Shown: positions 43,821 through 52,199 of the stretch, one piece after another
Layout: every line of letters starts with the position of its first letter
Numbering within the stretch: the first letter of the stretch is position 1
Assembly: GCA_015060535.1 (NCBI GenBank)
Contig: SUYH01000012.1
Span: 1-64,000 of the forward strand
Direction of reading: 5' to 3'
Length of the DNA: 64,000 nt
DNA from: Prevotella sp.
GTDB taxonomy: Bacteria; Bacteroidota; Bacteroidia; Bacteroidales; Bacteroidaceae
Program-made: the position numbers and the translations under genes
The notes under the pieces: model-generated
The model's input: the letters and a program-made list of their open reading frames with translations, nothing else
Databases searched by the model: none
What the model was told of the DNA's origin: nothing

Positions 43821-43831
43821 TCTGCGAGGAC
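43797..43831 (-). terminator. Terminator after the OmpA gene
   Basis: TCCTCGCAGA and TCTGCGAGGA form a strong stem around a short loop (43805-43830), followed on the minus strand by a run of seven or eight Ts. Confidence 0.85.
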
Positions 43832-43857
43832 TTTTGTTGATTTATTCTAAGTTTGAA

Positions 43858-45042
43858 TTACTTCGTAGTGTCGATGAACATAGCTACGCGGTTGAAGTCG
43901 TTCTCAGAAGAGAGCTTGTCAGTTGCGCCCAGACCCTCAGTAGTGATGCGGTCAGCAGCAATCTTGTACTTCTTAACCAGTGCGTTCTTAACTACCTCAG
44001 CGCGCTTCTCAGAAAGCTTCTTGTTGAACTCAGCCTTACCCTCGGGTGAAGCATAGCCCTGAACCTTAACCTTAGCGTCCTTGTGGTTCTTCATGTAGTT
44101 AGCAACCATCTCGATGCTAGCATACTGAGCAGGCTCGATATTGCTCTTACCCTGACGGAAGATTACGTGTGGCTGCAGAACGTTCTCAGTCTTCTCAACA
44201 ACAGCAGCTGTGGTAGGACGAGCCTCGCAGTCAGCGAGCTTCTTCTGCAGGTCAGCGATGGTCTGAGCATCAGCAGCGATCTTGCTGTCCTTAGCGTTGT
44301 TGTCAGCGCGGAGCTCGTTGATCTTACCATTCAGAGCATCGATCTCAGCCTGGTCGCGGAGCTGTGCCTTAGCGAAGTTGTGAGTACCGTTGCTGTTGCC
44401 GAACTTGTAGTTGAAACCAGCCTTGATAGTGAAGTAAGAATCGCTCAGGTTGTACTGCATAGGAGCATAAGCTGCAGGAGCAATAGCACCAACCCAGTCA
44501 ACAAGACCGTAAGTCAAAGAAGGCTCAATGTAGAGCTGCCAAGCCTTAGCCTCACCCAGATTGAAGGTGAAGTCAAAACCGATCTTTGAATTCAGGCCGT
44601 TTACCTTTGGCAGATGATTGAAGTAGTGCTCCCAACCGAAACCAGCAAGGGCGATAACCTCAAAAGAACGGGGCTCACCAGGATAACCAGCAAACAGGTT
44701 GTTCAGGTTGAAAGTACCCAGCAGGTTTACGTTTACATCCTCAATGAAAGTCTTGCTACCAGCATTCCACTTGTTGTTAGACTTGAAGTGCATGTCGGCA
44801 TCCAAAGCCAGACCGAATACGGTGTTCAAGTTCTTACCTACACGTACACCAAAAGTAGGAGCCAATGACTTGAAGAAGCCATTAGAAGCACCATCAAAAG
44901 ACTCTTTTGGCAAAGTAGATACACCAGCGTTAGCACCAATGTACCAGTTGTCACCACCCTTGTTAGAGGTGATTACAGTGTTCTGTGCGCTTGCATTAGC
45001 TGCGAAAGCAGCAACAGCGAGCATTAAAAATAACTTTTTCAT
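43858..45042 (-). CDS. OmpA-family outer membrane protein
   Basis: 394 residues. ATG 45042 is chosen (MKKLFLMLAVAAFAANASAQ, a clean signal peptide); the codon three positions earlier is TTG. Residues 30-225 form an eight-stranded outer-membrane barrel (GGDNWYIGANAGVSTL to FTIKAGFNYKFGN). A coiled stretch (QLRDQAEIDALNGKINELRA) leads to the OmpA C-terminal domain (280-394) with YASPEGKAEFNKKLSEKRAE, which holds peptidoglycan. The gene is flanked by a strong promoter and terminator and uses few rare-looking codons, as for an abundant protein. Confidence 0.92.
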   Translation of the reverse strand: MKKLFLMLAVAAFAANASAQNTVITSNKGGDNWYIGANAGVSTLPKESFDGASNGFFKSLAPTFGVRVGKNLNTVFGLALDADMHFKSNNKWNAGSKTFIEDVNVNLLGTFNLNNLFAGYPGEPRSFEVIALAGFGWEHYFNHLPKVNGLNSKIGFDFTFNLGEAKAWQLYIEPSLTYGLVDWVGAIAPAAYAPMQYNLSDSYFTIKAGFNYKFGNSNGTHNFAKAQLRDQAEIDALNGKINELRADNNAKDSKIAADAQTIADLQKKLADCEARPTTAAVVEKTENVLQPHVIFRQGKSNIEPAQYASIEMVANYMKNHKDAKVKVQGYASPEGKAEFNKKLSEKRAEVVKNALVKKYKIAADRITTEGLGATDKLSSENDFNRVAMFIDTTK

Positions 45043-45111
45043 TTCTTTCAAAATTTAAAAATACTACCTAAATACTTTCTTAATCGTTAAGATTTCTTTG
45101 AATTTCGGCTG

Positions 45112-45142
45112 CAAAGTAACGAAAAATTTTAATATACTCCAA
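45112..45142 (-). promoter_or_regulatory. ompA promoter
   Basis: Minus strand TTG (45140-45142), 20 bases, TTACTTTG (45112-45119), with an AT-rich run upstream. The leader is about 65 bases. Confidence 0.65.
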
Positions 45143-45230
45143 GTTTTTTTGCCAAAATCTTACAAAATAAGTGTAATTTTTGTCCTTTTAAGCCAAAATT
45201 ATGGAAAAAAACGCTAATTTTGTGGCATAA

Positions 45231-45758
45231 ATGAGAAGAATTATACTGATTACAGGTGGTCAACGCTCAGGAAAAAGCCAACAGGCAGAGCAGTTAGCTT
45301 TAAGTTTGAGTCCCAATCCCGTATATGTGGCGACAGCACACATCTGGGATGAGGAGTTTCGTGAACGCGTCAGACGACATCAGGAGCGGAGAGGTCCTCA
45401 ATGGACAAACATTGAAGAGGAACGCAATCTGAGTCGTCACGACTTAACTGGTCGTGTAGCCGTCATCGACTGCATCACCCTCTGGTGTACCAATTTCTTT
45501 TTCGAGCGTAACAAGCCCGATTGGGAACAACCCAGCGTCGACGAAGCCTTAGAGGCCTTGAAGAAAGAGTTCGATCAGTTTACGTCACAAGACGCCACCT
45601 TTATCTTCGTGACCAACGAGATAGGATCAGGTGGCGTGAGCACCGATGCCATCCAACGTCGTTTCACCGACCTTGAGGGATGGATGAACCAGTATGTAGC
45701 ATCAAAAGCTGACGAGGTGATCCTCATGGTCAGCGGTATTCCGGTAAAAATCAAATGA
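45231..45758 (+). CDS. cobU: Adenosylcobinamide kinase/guanylyltransferase
   Basis: 175 residues. It phosphorylates adenosylcobinamide and adds GMP, giving AdoCbi-GDP in nucleotide-loop assembly. The P-loop is ITGGQRSGKSQQAEQ at about 7-21; VYVATAHIWDEEFRERVRRH includes the GMP-accepting His; VTNEIGSGGVSTD is the third motif. The start is 231 bases from the divergent ompA gene; a TAATTTTG box lies at 45215-45222, only 8 bases ahead of the ATG. No cobalamin riboswitch is visible. It overlaps cobT by four bases. Confidence 0.93.
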   Translation: MRRIILITGGQRSGKSQQAEQLALSLSPNPVYVATAHIWDEEFRERVRRHQERRGPQWTNIEEERNLSRHDLTGRVAVIDCITLWCTNFFFERNKPDWEQPSVDEALEALKKEFDQFTSQDATFIFVTNEIGSGGVSTDAIQRRFTDLEGWMNQYVASKADEVILMVSGIPVKIK

Positions 45759-46801
45759 AGACATTCCACATAGAACGACCTGACGAGGCATTACGTCCTG
45801 CTATCCAGCAGAAGATAGACAATCTGAACAAGCCCAAGAATTCATTGGGTCGTTTGGAGTCGTTGGCCATGCAGATTTGTCTGATACAACAGACGCTATC
45901 CCCCAGCCTTTCACACCCATGCCACCTGTTGTTAGGAGGCGATCATGGCATAGAGCGCGAGGGTGTCAGCGTGTCACCTCGTGAGGTCACCTGGCAACAG
46001 ATGATCAACTTCACCAGAGGTGGAGGTGGTGTCAACATGTTCTGTCGCCAACATGGCTTCGATCTGAAGCTGGTCGACGTAGGCGTAGACTACGACCTGA
46101 CACCCTACCCCTCGATTCTCAACCGCAAGATAGCCAGAGGCACTCAGAACTTCCTTCATGGTCCTGCTATGACGGAAGCCCAGTTCAATCAAGCCATCAA
46201 CGTAGGAGTCGACTTGGTCGACACCTGTAAGGATGAAGGCTGTCAGGTGCTCTGCCTGGGTGAGATGGGTATTGCCAACACTTCGCCCTCCAGCATCTGG
46301 ATGCACCTCTTTACTGGCATCCCTTTGCAGAAATGCATCGGAGCAGGAGCAGGACTCGACAGCGAAGGTATCCGTCATAAGTACGAAGTGCTTTCGGAAA
46401 GCGTTGAACGCTATTCCAATCTCTTACCTCTAACCTCTAACCTCTCACCTCTCATCTATTTCGGCGGCTTTGAAATGGTAACAGCTATCGGAGCCATGCT
46501 TCGTGCAGCAGAGCTACACCTTATTATATTAATAGACGGATTCATCATGACGGCTTGTGCTTTGGCAGCCTGCCAACTCTATCCTGACGCCAAGCACTAT
46601 ATGGTATTTACCCATCAGGGCGATGAGAGTGGCCACAAGGCCATGCTCGACTATTTACATGCTGAGCCGTTGTTGCAACTGGGACTCAGACTGGGCGAAG
46701 GAACAGGTGCACTCTGCGCTTTCCCTATCGTCGACTCTGCCGTACGCATGATGAACGAAATGAATAACTTCGACAATGCAAATATCACTCGATACTTCTA
46801 A
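45755..46801 (+). CDS. cobT: Nicotinate-nucleotide:dimethylbenzimidazole phosphoribosyltransferase
   Basis: 348 residues. It makes alpha-ribazole phosphate for the lower ligand of cobamides. LNKPKNSLGRLESLA, LLGGDHGIEREGVS, GEMGIANTS and CIGAGAGLDSEGIRHK are family motifs; the general base Glu lies in the C-terminal region (LRLGEGTGA). The loop LLPLTSNLSPLIYFGGFE is encoded by a tandem CCTCTAA heptamer repeat, an insertion that keeps the frame. It overlaps cobU by 4 and cobS by 26 bases. Confidence 0.93.
   Translation: MKTFHIERPDEALRPAIQQKIDNLNKPKNSLGRLESLAMQICLIQQTLSPSLSHPCHLLLGGDHGIEREGVSVSPREVTWQQMINFTRGGGGVNMFCRQHGFDLKLVDVGVDYDLTPYPSILNRKIARGTQNFLHGPAMTEAQFNQAINVGVDLVDTCKDEGCQVLCLGEMGIANTSPSSIWMHLFTGIPLQKCIGAGAGLDSEGIRHKYEVLSESVERYSNLLPLTSNLSPLIYFGGFEMVTAIGAMLRAAELHLIILIDGFIMTACALAACQLYPDAKHYMVFTHQGDESGHKAMLDYLHAEPLLQLGLRLGEGTGALCAFPIVDSAVRMMNEMNNFDNANITRYF
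46424..46454 (+). repeat. CCTCTAA heptamer repeat inside cobT
   Basis: TTACCTC TAACCTC TAACCTC TCACCTC TCATCTA: five units of 7 bases in a coding region, encoding the Leu/Ser-rich loop before the GGFE motif. Confidence 0.7.
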
Positions 46802-47570
46802 GTTCTACGACCGCATCTGGGCAGCATTCATCTTCTTTACCCGACTGCCCTTCTGGCGATTGTATCAGCCTCCGAAAGAGGCCTACCAGACCGTCGTTGA
46901 ACATTGGCCACTCGTAGGATGGCTGACAGGAGCCTCTATGGCTGCCGTCCTCTACTTTGGCAGCATGCTATTTCCTTACGAGATAGCCATCTTGTTGGCT
47001 ATTCTGACACGCCTGCTCATCACTGGAGCATTGCATGAAGATGGACTGGCCGACTTCATGGACGGATTTGGTGGTGGCGGAACTGACCGTCAGCGCATCC
47101 TCGACATCATGAAGGACTCACGCATCGGCACCTATGGTGTCATCACGCTGATTCTCTATTTCCTGCTACTCTTCTTCGCCCTTCACGCGATGACGCCCTA
47201 CGATGCAGCCCTCACCATCGTTGCTGTCGACCCCTTTGCCAAAATGCTGTCAGCCCAGATTATCCAGATGATGCCCTATGCCCGCACAGAGGAGACGGCC
47301 AAGAGCCACATCGTCTATCGTAAGTTCAATATGGTGGCAGGCATCAGTCTGGCCATTCAGGGTTTGCTGCCCATGGGCATATTTATATATATAATGTACG
47401 CGCGATTAGATTGGCAACTGCTGATCTTCGTGCCAGCCATCACGATGTATTTCCTCTATATGCTCATCTGGCGACGACTTAGAGGCTATACGGGCGACTG
47501 CTGTGGTGCCATGTTTCTGATAACAGAACTGGCAACCTTGTTGGTTGCCAGCTACTATTTATCCGTCTGA
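46776..47570 (+). CDS. cobS: Adenosylcobinamide-GDP ribazoletransferase (cobalamin synthase)
   Basis: 264 residues, integral membrane. It joins AdoCbi-GDP and alpha-ribazole (phosphate). RIWAAFIFFTRLPFWR at the start, GALHEDGLADFMDGFGGG with the acidic Mg-binding motif, and DSRIGTYGVITL are the family marks; about six hydrophobic helices are present. It ends the cobUTS operon, facing the oxidoreductase operon with a 9-bp gap. No corrin-ring synthesis genes are in the window, so salvage is possible. Confidence 0.93.
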   Translation: MQISLDTSKFYDRIWAAFIFFTRLPFWRLYQPPKEAYQTVVEHWPLVGWLTGASMAAVLYFGSMLFPYEIAILLAILTRLLITGALHEDGLADFMDGFGGGGTDRQRILDIMKDSRIGTYGVITLILYFLLLFFALHAMTPYDAALTIVAVDPFAKMLSAQIIQMMPYARTEETAKSHIVYRKFNMVAGISLAIQGLLPMGIFIYIMYARLDWQLLIFVPAITMYFLYMLIWRRLRGYTGDCCGAMFLITELATLLVASYYLSV

Positions 47571-47579
47571 AGTGTCAGC

Positions 47580-48122
47580 TTACTGCTGAGCGATAATCTT
47601 ACCACCCTCTTCTATGGCCTGCATGTTGAGGGGAATCATGTCGTGATGGCGCTCAGGCAATGTCTTCTTGAGCGCTTTCTCCACACCCTTTGTGCTCACC
47701 ACAGGAGCCACCTTCAGCAGTCCACCCAGCACAATCATGTTGAACACCTTTCCGTTCTTCATCTCGGCAGCCTTGTCCATAGCATCGATGCGATAGACGG
47801 TAATATCCTTTCGTGTAGGAGGATTGATGATACCATAACCGTCGTAGATTAGGATACCACCCGGCTTCAGCTTGGGTTCAAACTTCTCCAGAGAGGGTTG
47901 GTTCAGCACGATAGCAATATCGAACTTACTGAGGATAGGCGAAGAAATCTTCTCGTCGCTCACGATGACAGTCACGTTGGCTGTACCACCACGCTGTTCA
48001 GGACCATAGGCAGGCATCCATGTCACCTCTTTATCGTCCATCAGTCCTGAATAAGCCAGAATCTTACCCATAGAGAGCACGCCCTGACCTCCGAAACCTG
48101 AAATTATTATCTCTTTCTTCAT
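47580..48122 (-). CDS. 2-oxoacid:ferredoxin oxidoreductase, gamma subunit
   Basis: 180 residues from ATG 48122 (MKKEIIISGFGGQGVLSMGK); a longer frame exists but would overlap the beta subunit by 64 bases. GFGGQGV and the block PAYGPEQRGGTANVTV are typical of the KorC/VorC/PorG gamma subunits, which help to bind CoA. The ATG overlaps the stop of the beta subunit gene by four bases. It is the last gene of a delta-alpha-beta-gamma operon. Confidence 0.9.
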   Translation of the reverse strand: MKKEIIISGFGGQGVLSMGKILAYSGLMDDKEVTWMPAYGPEQRGGTANVTVIVSDEKISSPILSKFDIAIVLNQPSLEKFEPKLKPGGILIYDGYGIINPPTRKDITVYRIDAMDKAAEMKNGKVFNMIVLGGLLKVAPVVSTKGVEKALKKTLPERHHDMIPLNMQAIEEGGKIIAQQ

Positions 48123-48901
48123 ACTGTCGTGTCTTTTAAGTCGCCTTTCGGATAGAAAGGTATCATGTTCTCTTTCATCCATTCATTAGCCTGAACGGGA
48201 GTCAGTTTCCAACCACTATTACAGGTCGAAACGATCTCTACCAGACTGCTTCCCTTGCCTGCCATCGAAGCCTCAAAGGCTTTGCGGATAGCTTTCTTGG
48301 CCTTGTTGATTGACGCCACGCTCTCCACGCTCTGTCGAGTCACATAGCAAGTGCCCTCCAAGCTGGCAGCAATATCGGCAATCTTCAGGGGATAGCCGTG
48401 AATCTCAGGGTCACGTCCATAGGGACAAGTTGAGGTCTTCTGACCAATCAGCGTCGTGGGAGCCATCTGTCCACCCGTCATACCATAGATGGCATTATTG
48501 ATGAAGATAATGACAATATTCTCGCCACGATTCAAGGCGTGGATGGTCTCACAGGTTCCAATACAAGCCAGGTCGCCATCACCCTGGTAGGTGAATACCA
48601 GACGATCAGGCCACAAGCGCTTGATAGCCGTAGCTACGGCAGGTGCACGTCCGTGGGCAGCCTCCTGCCAGTCGATATCCAGATAGTTGTAGGCAAACAC
48701 GGCACAACCCACAGGGCTGACACCAATGGTTTTCTCCTCCATGCCCATCTCTGCAATGACTTCAGCCACCAACTTATGAACCACACCATGCGAACAACCA
48801 GGACAGTAGTGCATGTGGTTGTCGTTCATCAGCTCAGGCTTCTGATATACCAGATTCTCTGGTGCTATTATCTGATTCTCCATACCACCTTCATTTCTCA
48901 T
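48119..48901 (-). CDS. 2-oxoacid:ferredoxin oxidoreductase, beta (ThDP) subunit
   Basis: 260 residues from ATG 48901, or 254 from ATG 48883 (MENQIIAPENLVYQKPEL). The second matches family starts better, because the first six residues come from a short DNA repeat at the gene junction. MHYCPGCSHG with two cluster cysteines, VGCAVFAYNYLD and GDGDLACIGTCETIHALNRG (ThDP/Mg site), then NNAIYGMTGGQ are the beta-subunit motifs. The enzyme couples oxidative decarboxylation of a 2-oxoacid to ferredoxin reduction or runs in reverse. Confidence 0.9.
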   Translation of the reverse strand: MRNEGGMENQIIAPENLVYQKPELMNDNHMHYCPGCSHGVVHKLVAEVIAEMGMEEKTIGVSPVGCAVFAYNYLDIDWQEAAHGRAPAVATAIKRLWPDRLVFTYQGDGDLACIGTCETIHALNRGENIVIIFINNAIYGMTGGQMAPTTLIGQKTSTCPYGRDPEIHGYPLKIADIAASLEGTCYVTRQSVESVASINKAKKAIRKAFEASMAGKGSSLVEIVSTCNSGWKLTPVQANEWMKENMIPFYPKGDLKDTTV

Positions 48902-49988
48902 TTCTAATTCCTAATTTGGCACGAAGTGCCGCAACGATTTCTTCCGGTTCTGGCACGATACCACCCAGACGACCGAAGTGCTCTACGGGTACTGCACCAT
49001 TGATAGCCAGACGAACATCCTGTACCATCTGACCAGCATTGATCTCGACCACCAGCACGCCCTTCTTACCTTGAGCCATCTCGGCGATAGCCTTGGTGGG
49101 GAATGGCCACAGCGTGATAGGACGCAACAGACCGACCTTGATGCCCTCCTCACGAGCCATCTCGATAGCTTTCTGCGTCAGACGGGCAGCACTACCAAAG
49201 GCTACGATGATGTATTCTGCATCGTCGCAGAACATCGTCTCGTAGCGTACTTCCTTCTCGCGAATCTCAGCATACTTCTCCTGCAAGTGGATATTGCGAG
49301 CCTCCATCACTTCTGGCTTCAACTCCAGCGAAGTGATGATATTGGGCTTACGGTCCTTTGTGCGTCCAATGGTTGCCCAAGGACATTGCTGGCGAATCTC
49401 CTCCTCCGTGCGACGAGGCTTATAAGGAGGCAGCACGACTTTCTCCATCATCTGTCCGATGACACCATCCGACAGAATCATGGCAGGATTACGATACTTG
49501 AAAGCCAGCTCGAAAGCCAAGTCTACGAAGTCGGCCATCTCCTGTACTGAGTTGGGGGCCAGCACGATGACGTTGTAGTCACCATTACCACCACCACGCG
49601 TAGCCTGGAAATAGTCGCCCTGCGAAGGCTGGATAGTACCCAGACCAGGACCGCCACGCTGCACGTTGACGAAGACGCCAGGCAGCTCAGCACCAGCCAT
49701 ATAGGTGATACCCTCCTGCATCAGCGCCACACCAGGACTCGACGACGAGGTGAGCACTTTCTTACCAGCTGCAGCACCTCCGTAAATCATATTAATACTT
49801 GCCACCTCGCTCTCAGCCTGCAGCACCACCATACCTGTGGTCTCCCAAGGCTTCAGCTCGGCCAGTGTCTCAATCACCTCACTCTGTGGCGTAATAGGAT
49901 AGCCAAAGTATCCGTCAGCACCACAGCGAATGGCAGCATGGGCTATCGCCTCGTTGCCTTTCATCAATGTTACCTCTTGTTCTGCCAT
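48891..49988 (-). CDS. vorB: 2-oxoacid:ferredoxin oxidoreductase, alpha subunit (VorB-type)
   Basis: 365 residues. MKGNEAIAHAAIRCGADGYF and GYPITPQSEVIETL at the start, SSPGVALMQEGITYMAG and RGGPGLGTIQPSQGDYFQAT are as in the alpha subunits named VorB (3-methyl-2-oxobutanoate) or KorA (2-oxoglutarate). Sequence alone does not settle the substrate. The last residues KLGIRNEK come from an AATTAGG-type repeat that spans the junction with the beta subunit. It begins 4 bp after the ferredoxin subunit. Confidence 0.88.
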   Translation of the reverse strand: MAEQEVTLMKGNEAIAHAAIRCGADGYFGYPITPQSEVIETLAELKPWETTGMVVLQAESEVASINMIYGGAAAGKKVLTSSSSPGVALMQEGITYMAGAELPGVFVNVQRGGPGLGTIQPSQGDYFQATRGGGNGDYNVIVLAPNSVQEMADFVDLAFELAFKYRNPAMILSDGVIGQMMEKVVLPPYKPRRTEEEIRQQCPWATIGRTKDRKPNIITSLELKPEVMEARNIHLQEKYAEIREKEVRYETMFCDDAEYIIVAFGSAARLTQKAIEMAREEGIKVGLLRPITLWPFPTKAIAEMAQGKKGVLVVEINAGQMVQDVRLAINGAVPVEHFGRLGGIVPEPEEIVAALRAKLGIRNEK

Positions 49989-49992
49989 CTTT

Positions 49993-50223
49993 TTACTCCT
50001 CTACTTTTTTACGATAGACGGTGATACATCCGTCAGGACATACCACAGCGCACGACGTACAGCCTGTACACTTGTCCATCTGTGCTGGCTCCACATAGGG
50101 ATAGCCGCGCATGTTGACACGATTTGCCAATGCGATGACGCCCTGCGGACAAGCACTCACACAGAGCACGCATCCCTTGCAGCGGTCGGTATTCACCACA
50201 ATAGCACCTTTCAGTTTAGCCAT
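49993..50223 (-). CDS. 2-oxoacid:ferredoxin oxidoreductase, delta (2[4Fe-4S]) subunit
   Basis: 76 residues with two full CxxCxxCxxxCP motifs: CKGCVLCVSACPQG and CTGCTSCAVVCPDG. It passes electrons between the ThDP site and ferredoxin. It is the first gene of the operon and lies next to the second copy of the tandem-promoter repeat. Confidence 0.92.
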   Translation of the reverse strand: MAKLKGAIVVNTDRCKGCVLCVSACPQGVIALANRVNMRGYPYVEPAQMDKCTGCTSCAVVCPDGCITVYRKKVEE

Positions 50224-50261
50224 ATACCTATTTTAATTACTTTAATTTTCGAAAATCCACT

Positions 50262-50354
50262 GCAAAGGTACGAATAAGCGAGAACAAAACAAAAGAATTC
50301 ATTCTTTTTTTTGTCGAGTGAGAGTACTTTCGCTGATTTTATCAGCAAAGGTAC
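50262..50354. repeat. Dispersed ~92-bp promoter-bearing repeat, copy 2
   Basis: Partner of 43704-43797; the two promoters it bears sit at identical spacings. Confidence 0.75.
50263..50293 (-). promoter_or_regulatory. Oxidoreductase operon proximal promoter
   Basis: Minus strand TTTG (50290-50293), 19 bases, TACCTTTG (50263-50270). Confidence 0.75.
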
Positions 50355-50377
50355 GAATAAGTAAGTAAAAATGCAAA
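50346..50377 (-). promoter_or_regulatory. Oxidoreductase operon distal promoter
   Basis: Minus strand TTTG (50374-50377), 20 bases, TACCTTTG (50346-50353). Confidence 0.6.
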
Positions 50378-50407
50378 TAAATTTGCAATTTTCCGAATGC
50401 AAGTAAC

Positions 50408-51598
50408 CTATTTTAGCATCTCCTCCAGCAACTCCTGATGATGACCAGGCAGAATGATGTGATGATTGCCGATAGGATCCGACAGGAAATAAGATGTCCG
50501 ATGGGGATTCGACAAACGGATAATCTGCTGCGTCCTGCACAGGTCAGGTTTCGCCTGGCTACGACACAGTTCACCCTCTTCCACGAAGTATCGAGACAAG
50601 TTGCCAGCCACTTTAAAAATGGTGACAGGCCCTTCTTTCATGTATCCTCTGATACCTACGCCAATGCCCGATTCGAAATGAGTATCCAACTCGTAGCGCT
50701 CCACCATATTAAAAGGTATCGTACAATGGGCGAACAACATTTCACCCGTTTCTGGATTGATCGATGCCGGATTGGCCTGGAAACCACTAATGCCAAGCAA
50801 CGACTGCGCTATCTTCATGGATAGCATTGCCGGCACGTCGCCCTCGCATCCAGCTACGATGCCCTCTGCGTTGAGTTTCGCCAAAGCCATACACCCCGTG
50901 TTGTGAACAGCAGTAAGCAGGTCGAAACAGCGAATGGTCAAGCCTTGCAAATGGTGTCTCGCAACTATCGTTTTCAGGGCATCGTATATCTGATTGGCCA
51001 CAGGCAGAGCCTTCCTGATAGCCTCCGTTGCGGTCTGTTCCGTTGTTTCTCTGAGAGGAGTAACGGCTATCTCATCCAACAACTCCTGCATCGGAATGTC
51101 GACAAGACTGACGCCCAGACGCTGCTTGACGACGTCCTTGTCCGCATGACTTGAAATCAGCCAGTCAGAAGGTTTACCAATGATGCCAAGCCTACAGCCC
51201 TGAAGTGACTGACGAGCCTCGCCCACCCTTGCTAACAAGTTGATACGCTTAGAGATATATTCAGCATTGCCATGAATAATCTCGCCCTTGAAACTGTTTT
51301 GGCGCAGATACGACAAAACCTCCATCGATGCAGCCAGCGAATTGCTCTTACCCGATGTCAGCAGATAAAAAGGACGCTCCGACTTCTCCTGCAACTCAGG
51401 GAGCAGCCGTTTGAAGATACCCTCCGTTCCACCTGTCCTTACATAGATGAGGTCGAGCGAATGGCTGCCATAATCAGCATAGTCGCTACCTTTCAGTTCA
51501 TAAGTGATATCCAGGCTGTTCAGAAATTCCTGAGTCACAGCCCCCACAGCCTGCTCATCGTGCAGTTCCGATGTCAATGTGTAAATGGCGATAGTCAT
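50408..51598 (-). CDS. L-fucose/L-arabinose isomerase-like protein
   Basis: 396 residues, soluble. It fits the fucose isomerase-like fold: an N-terminal Rossmann-type part (YVRTGGTEGIFKRLLPELQE, LGIIGKPSDWLISSH), a middle domain (LTIRCFDLLTAVHNTGCMAL with a conserved Glu/Asp region, GIVAGCEGDVPAMLSM) and a C-terminal barrel (FAHCTIPFNMVERYELDTHF). CEGD and H-C-T are at metal-binding positions of this family. The true substrate is not known; members in Bacteroidetes are mostly uncharacterised. A 17-codon ORF lies in the leader. Confidence 0.75.
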   Translation of the reverse strand: MTIAIYTLTSELHDEQAVGAVTQEFLNSLDITYELKGSDYADYGSHSLDLIYVRTGGTEGIFKRLLPELQEKSERPFYLLTSGKSNSLAASMEVLSYLRQNSFKGEIIHGNAEYISKRINLLARVGEARQSLQGCRLGIIGKPSDWLISSHADKDVVKQRLGVSLVDIPMQELLDEIAVTPLRETTEQTATEAIRKALPVANQIYDALKTIVARHHLQGLTIRCFDLLTAVHNTGCMALAKLNAEGIVAGCEGDVPAMLSMKIAQSLLGISGFQANPASINPETGEMLFAHCTIPFNMVERYELDTHFESGIGVGIRGYMKEGPVTIFKVAGNLSRYFVEEGELCRSQAKPDLCRTQQIIRLSNPHRTSYFLSDPIGNHHIILPGHHQELLEEMLK

Positions 51599-51622
51599 AA
51601 CCGTTAATTTTATTCTTTTGCT

Positions 51623-51676
51623 TTAATTCAACATAGGAGCAACCTTGTTGATGTCTATGTCTTTACCTATACTCAT
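51623..51676 (-). CDS. Possible 17-residue leader peptide
   Basis: ATG 51676 to TAA 51623-51625 gives MSIGKDIDINKVAPMLN. It begins about 16 bases after the predicted transcription start (TATCTTTG at 51699-51706) and ends 24 bases before the isomerase-like gene. Short ORFs occur by chance, but this one is placed exactly between promoter and gene. Confidence 0.3.
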   Translation of the reverse strand: MSIGKDIDINKVAPMLN

Positions 51677-51698
51677 ATGATGATACTTATTCTCGCTG

Positions 51699-51706
51699 CA
51701 AAGATA
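51699..51706 (-). promoter_or_regulatory. -7 box of the isomerase-like gene
   Basis: TATCTTTG on the minus strand, followed by GC. The -33 region has no clear TTTG. The rest of 51707-51867 shows one short hairpin (GCGGG/CCCGC near 51729-51743) and no gene. Confidence 0.5.
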
Positions 51707-51867
51707 CAAAAATAAATTGAGGACACAGCGGGACAGACCCGCAGTGTTCAAGGGCAAATTTACACAATTCTGGGCAAATCTCAAAATGTTTTTGCGAAAA
51801 GTATGGAAAAATCTCGTATTTTCTTGGTGTTACACTTGCATATCTTCCCTCTAACATCTGACATCAC

Positions 51868-52194
51868 TCAATCCCACCCCTCTTCGTCATTATTCTCCAT
51901 ATAGCGGCTCATGCCGTTATCATCCATGTCATCCTCGGATGCTGGATCGAATCCGCGCATATTATCATAGTCGTCCGATTCATGAGAGCGAGACGATGAT
52001 GAAGAGGTTGGAGCTGTAGACGCCTTCACCCCCTCCTGCTGGCCTTTTACGTCTTCAATCACAGCCGTATCAGGCTGCTGATATGACTCTTCACTTTGAG
52101 CTTCTTTCAATGTAGGCGAATACTCCTGCCTGCTCTTGTTCTGACATGAGAGCAAGAGCAGGACGAGAAATATTATACCAATCGACTTTCTCAT
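51868..52194 (-). CDS. Small acidic lipoprotein
   Basis: 108 residues. The signal MRKSIGIIFLVLLLLSC has a lipobox ending at C17. The mature part is disordered in character, with a Ser run (SSSSSRS) and a very acidic end (ASEDDMDDNGMSRYMENNDE). I do not recognise a fold. It lies 5 bp after the last gene of the defence operon and may be transcribed with it, but its base composition and lipoprotein nature suggest a host gene that lay next to the insertion point. Confidence 0.55.
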   Translation of the reverse strand: MRKSIGIIFLVLLLLSCQNKSRQEYSPTLKEAQSEESYQQPDTAVIEDVKGQQEGVKASTAPTSSSSSRSHESDDYDNMRGFDPASEDDMDDNGMSRYMENNDEEGWD

Positions 52195-52199
52195 TTATA

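Noticed and set aside
45052..45230. Cobalamin riboswitch ahead of cobU
   Set aside because: No B12-box-like conserved element is visible, and the predicted start site leaves a leader of only a few bases.
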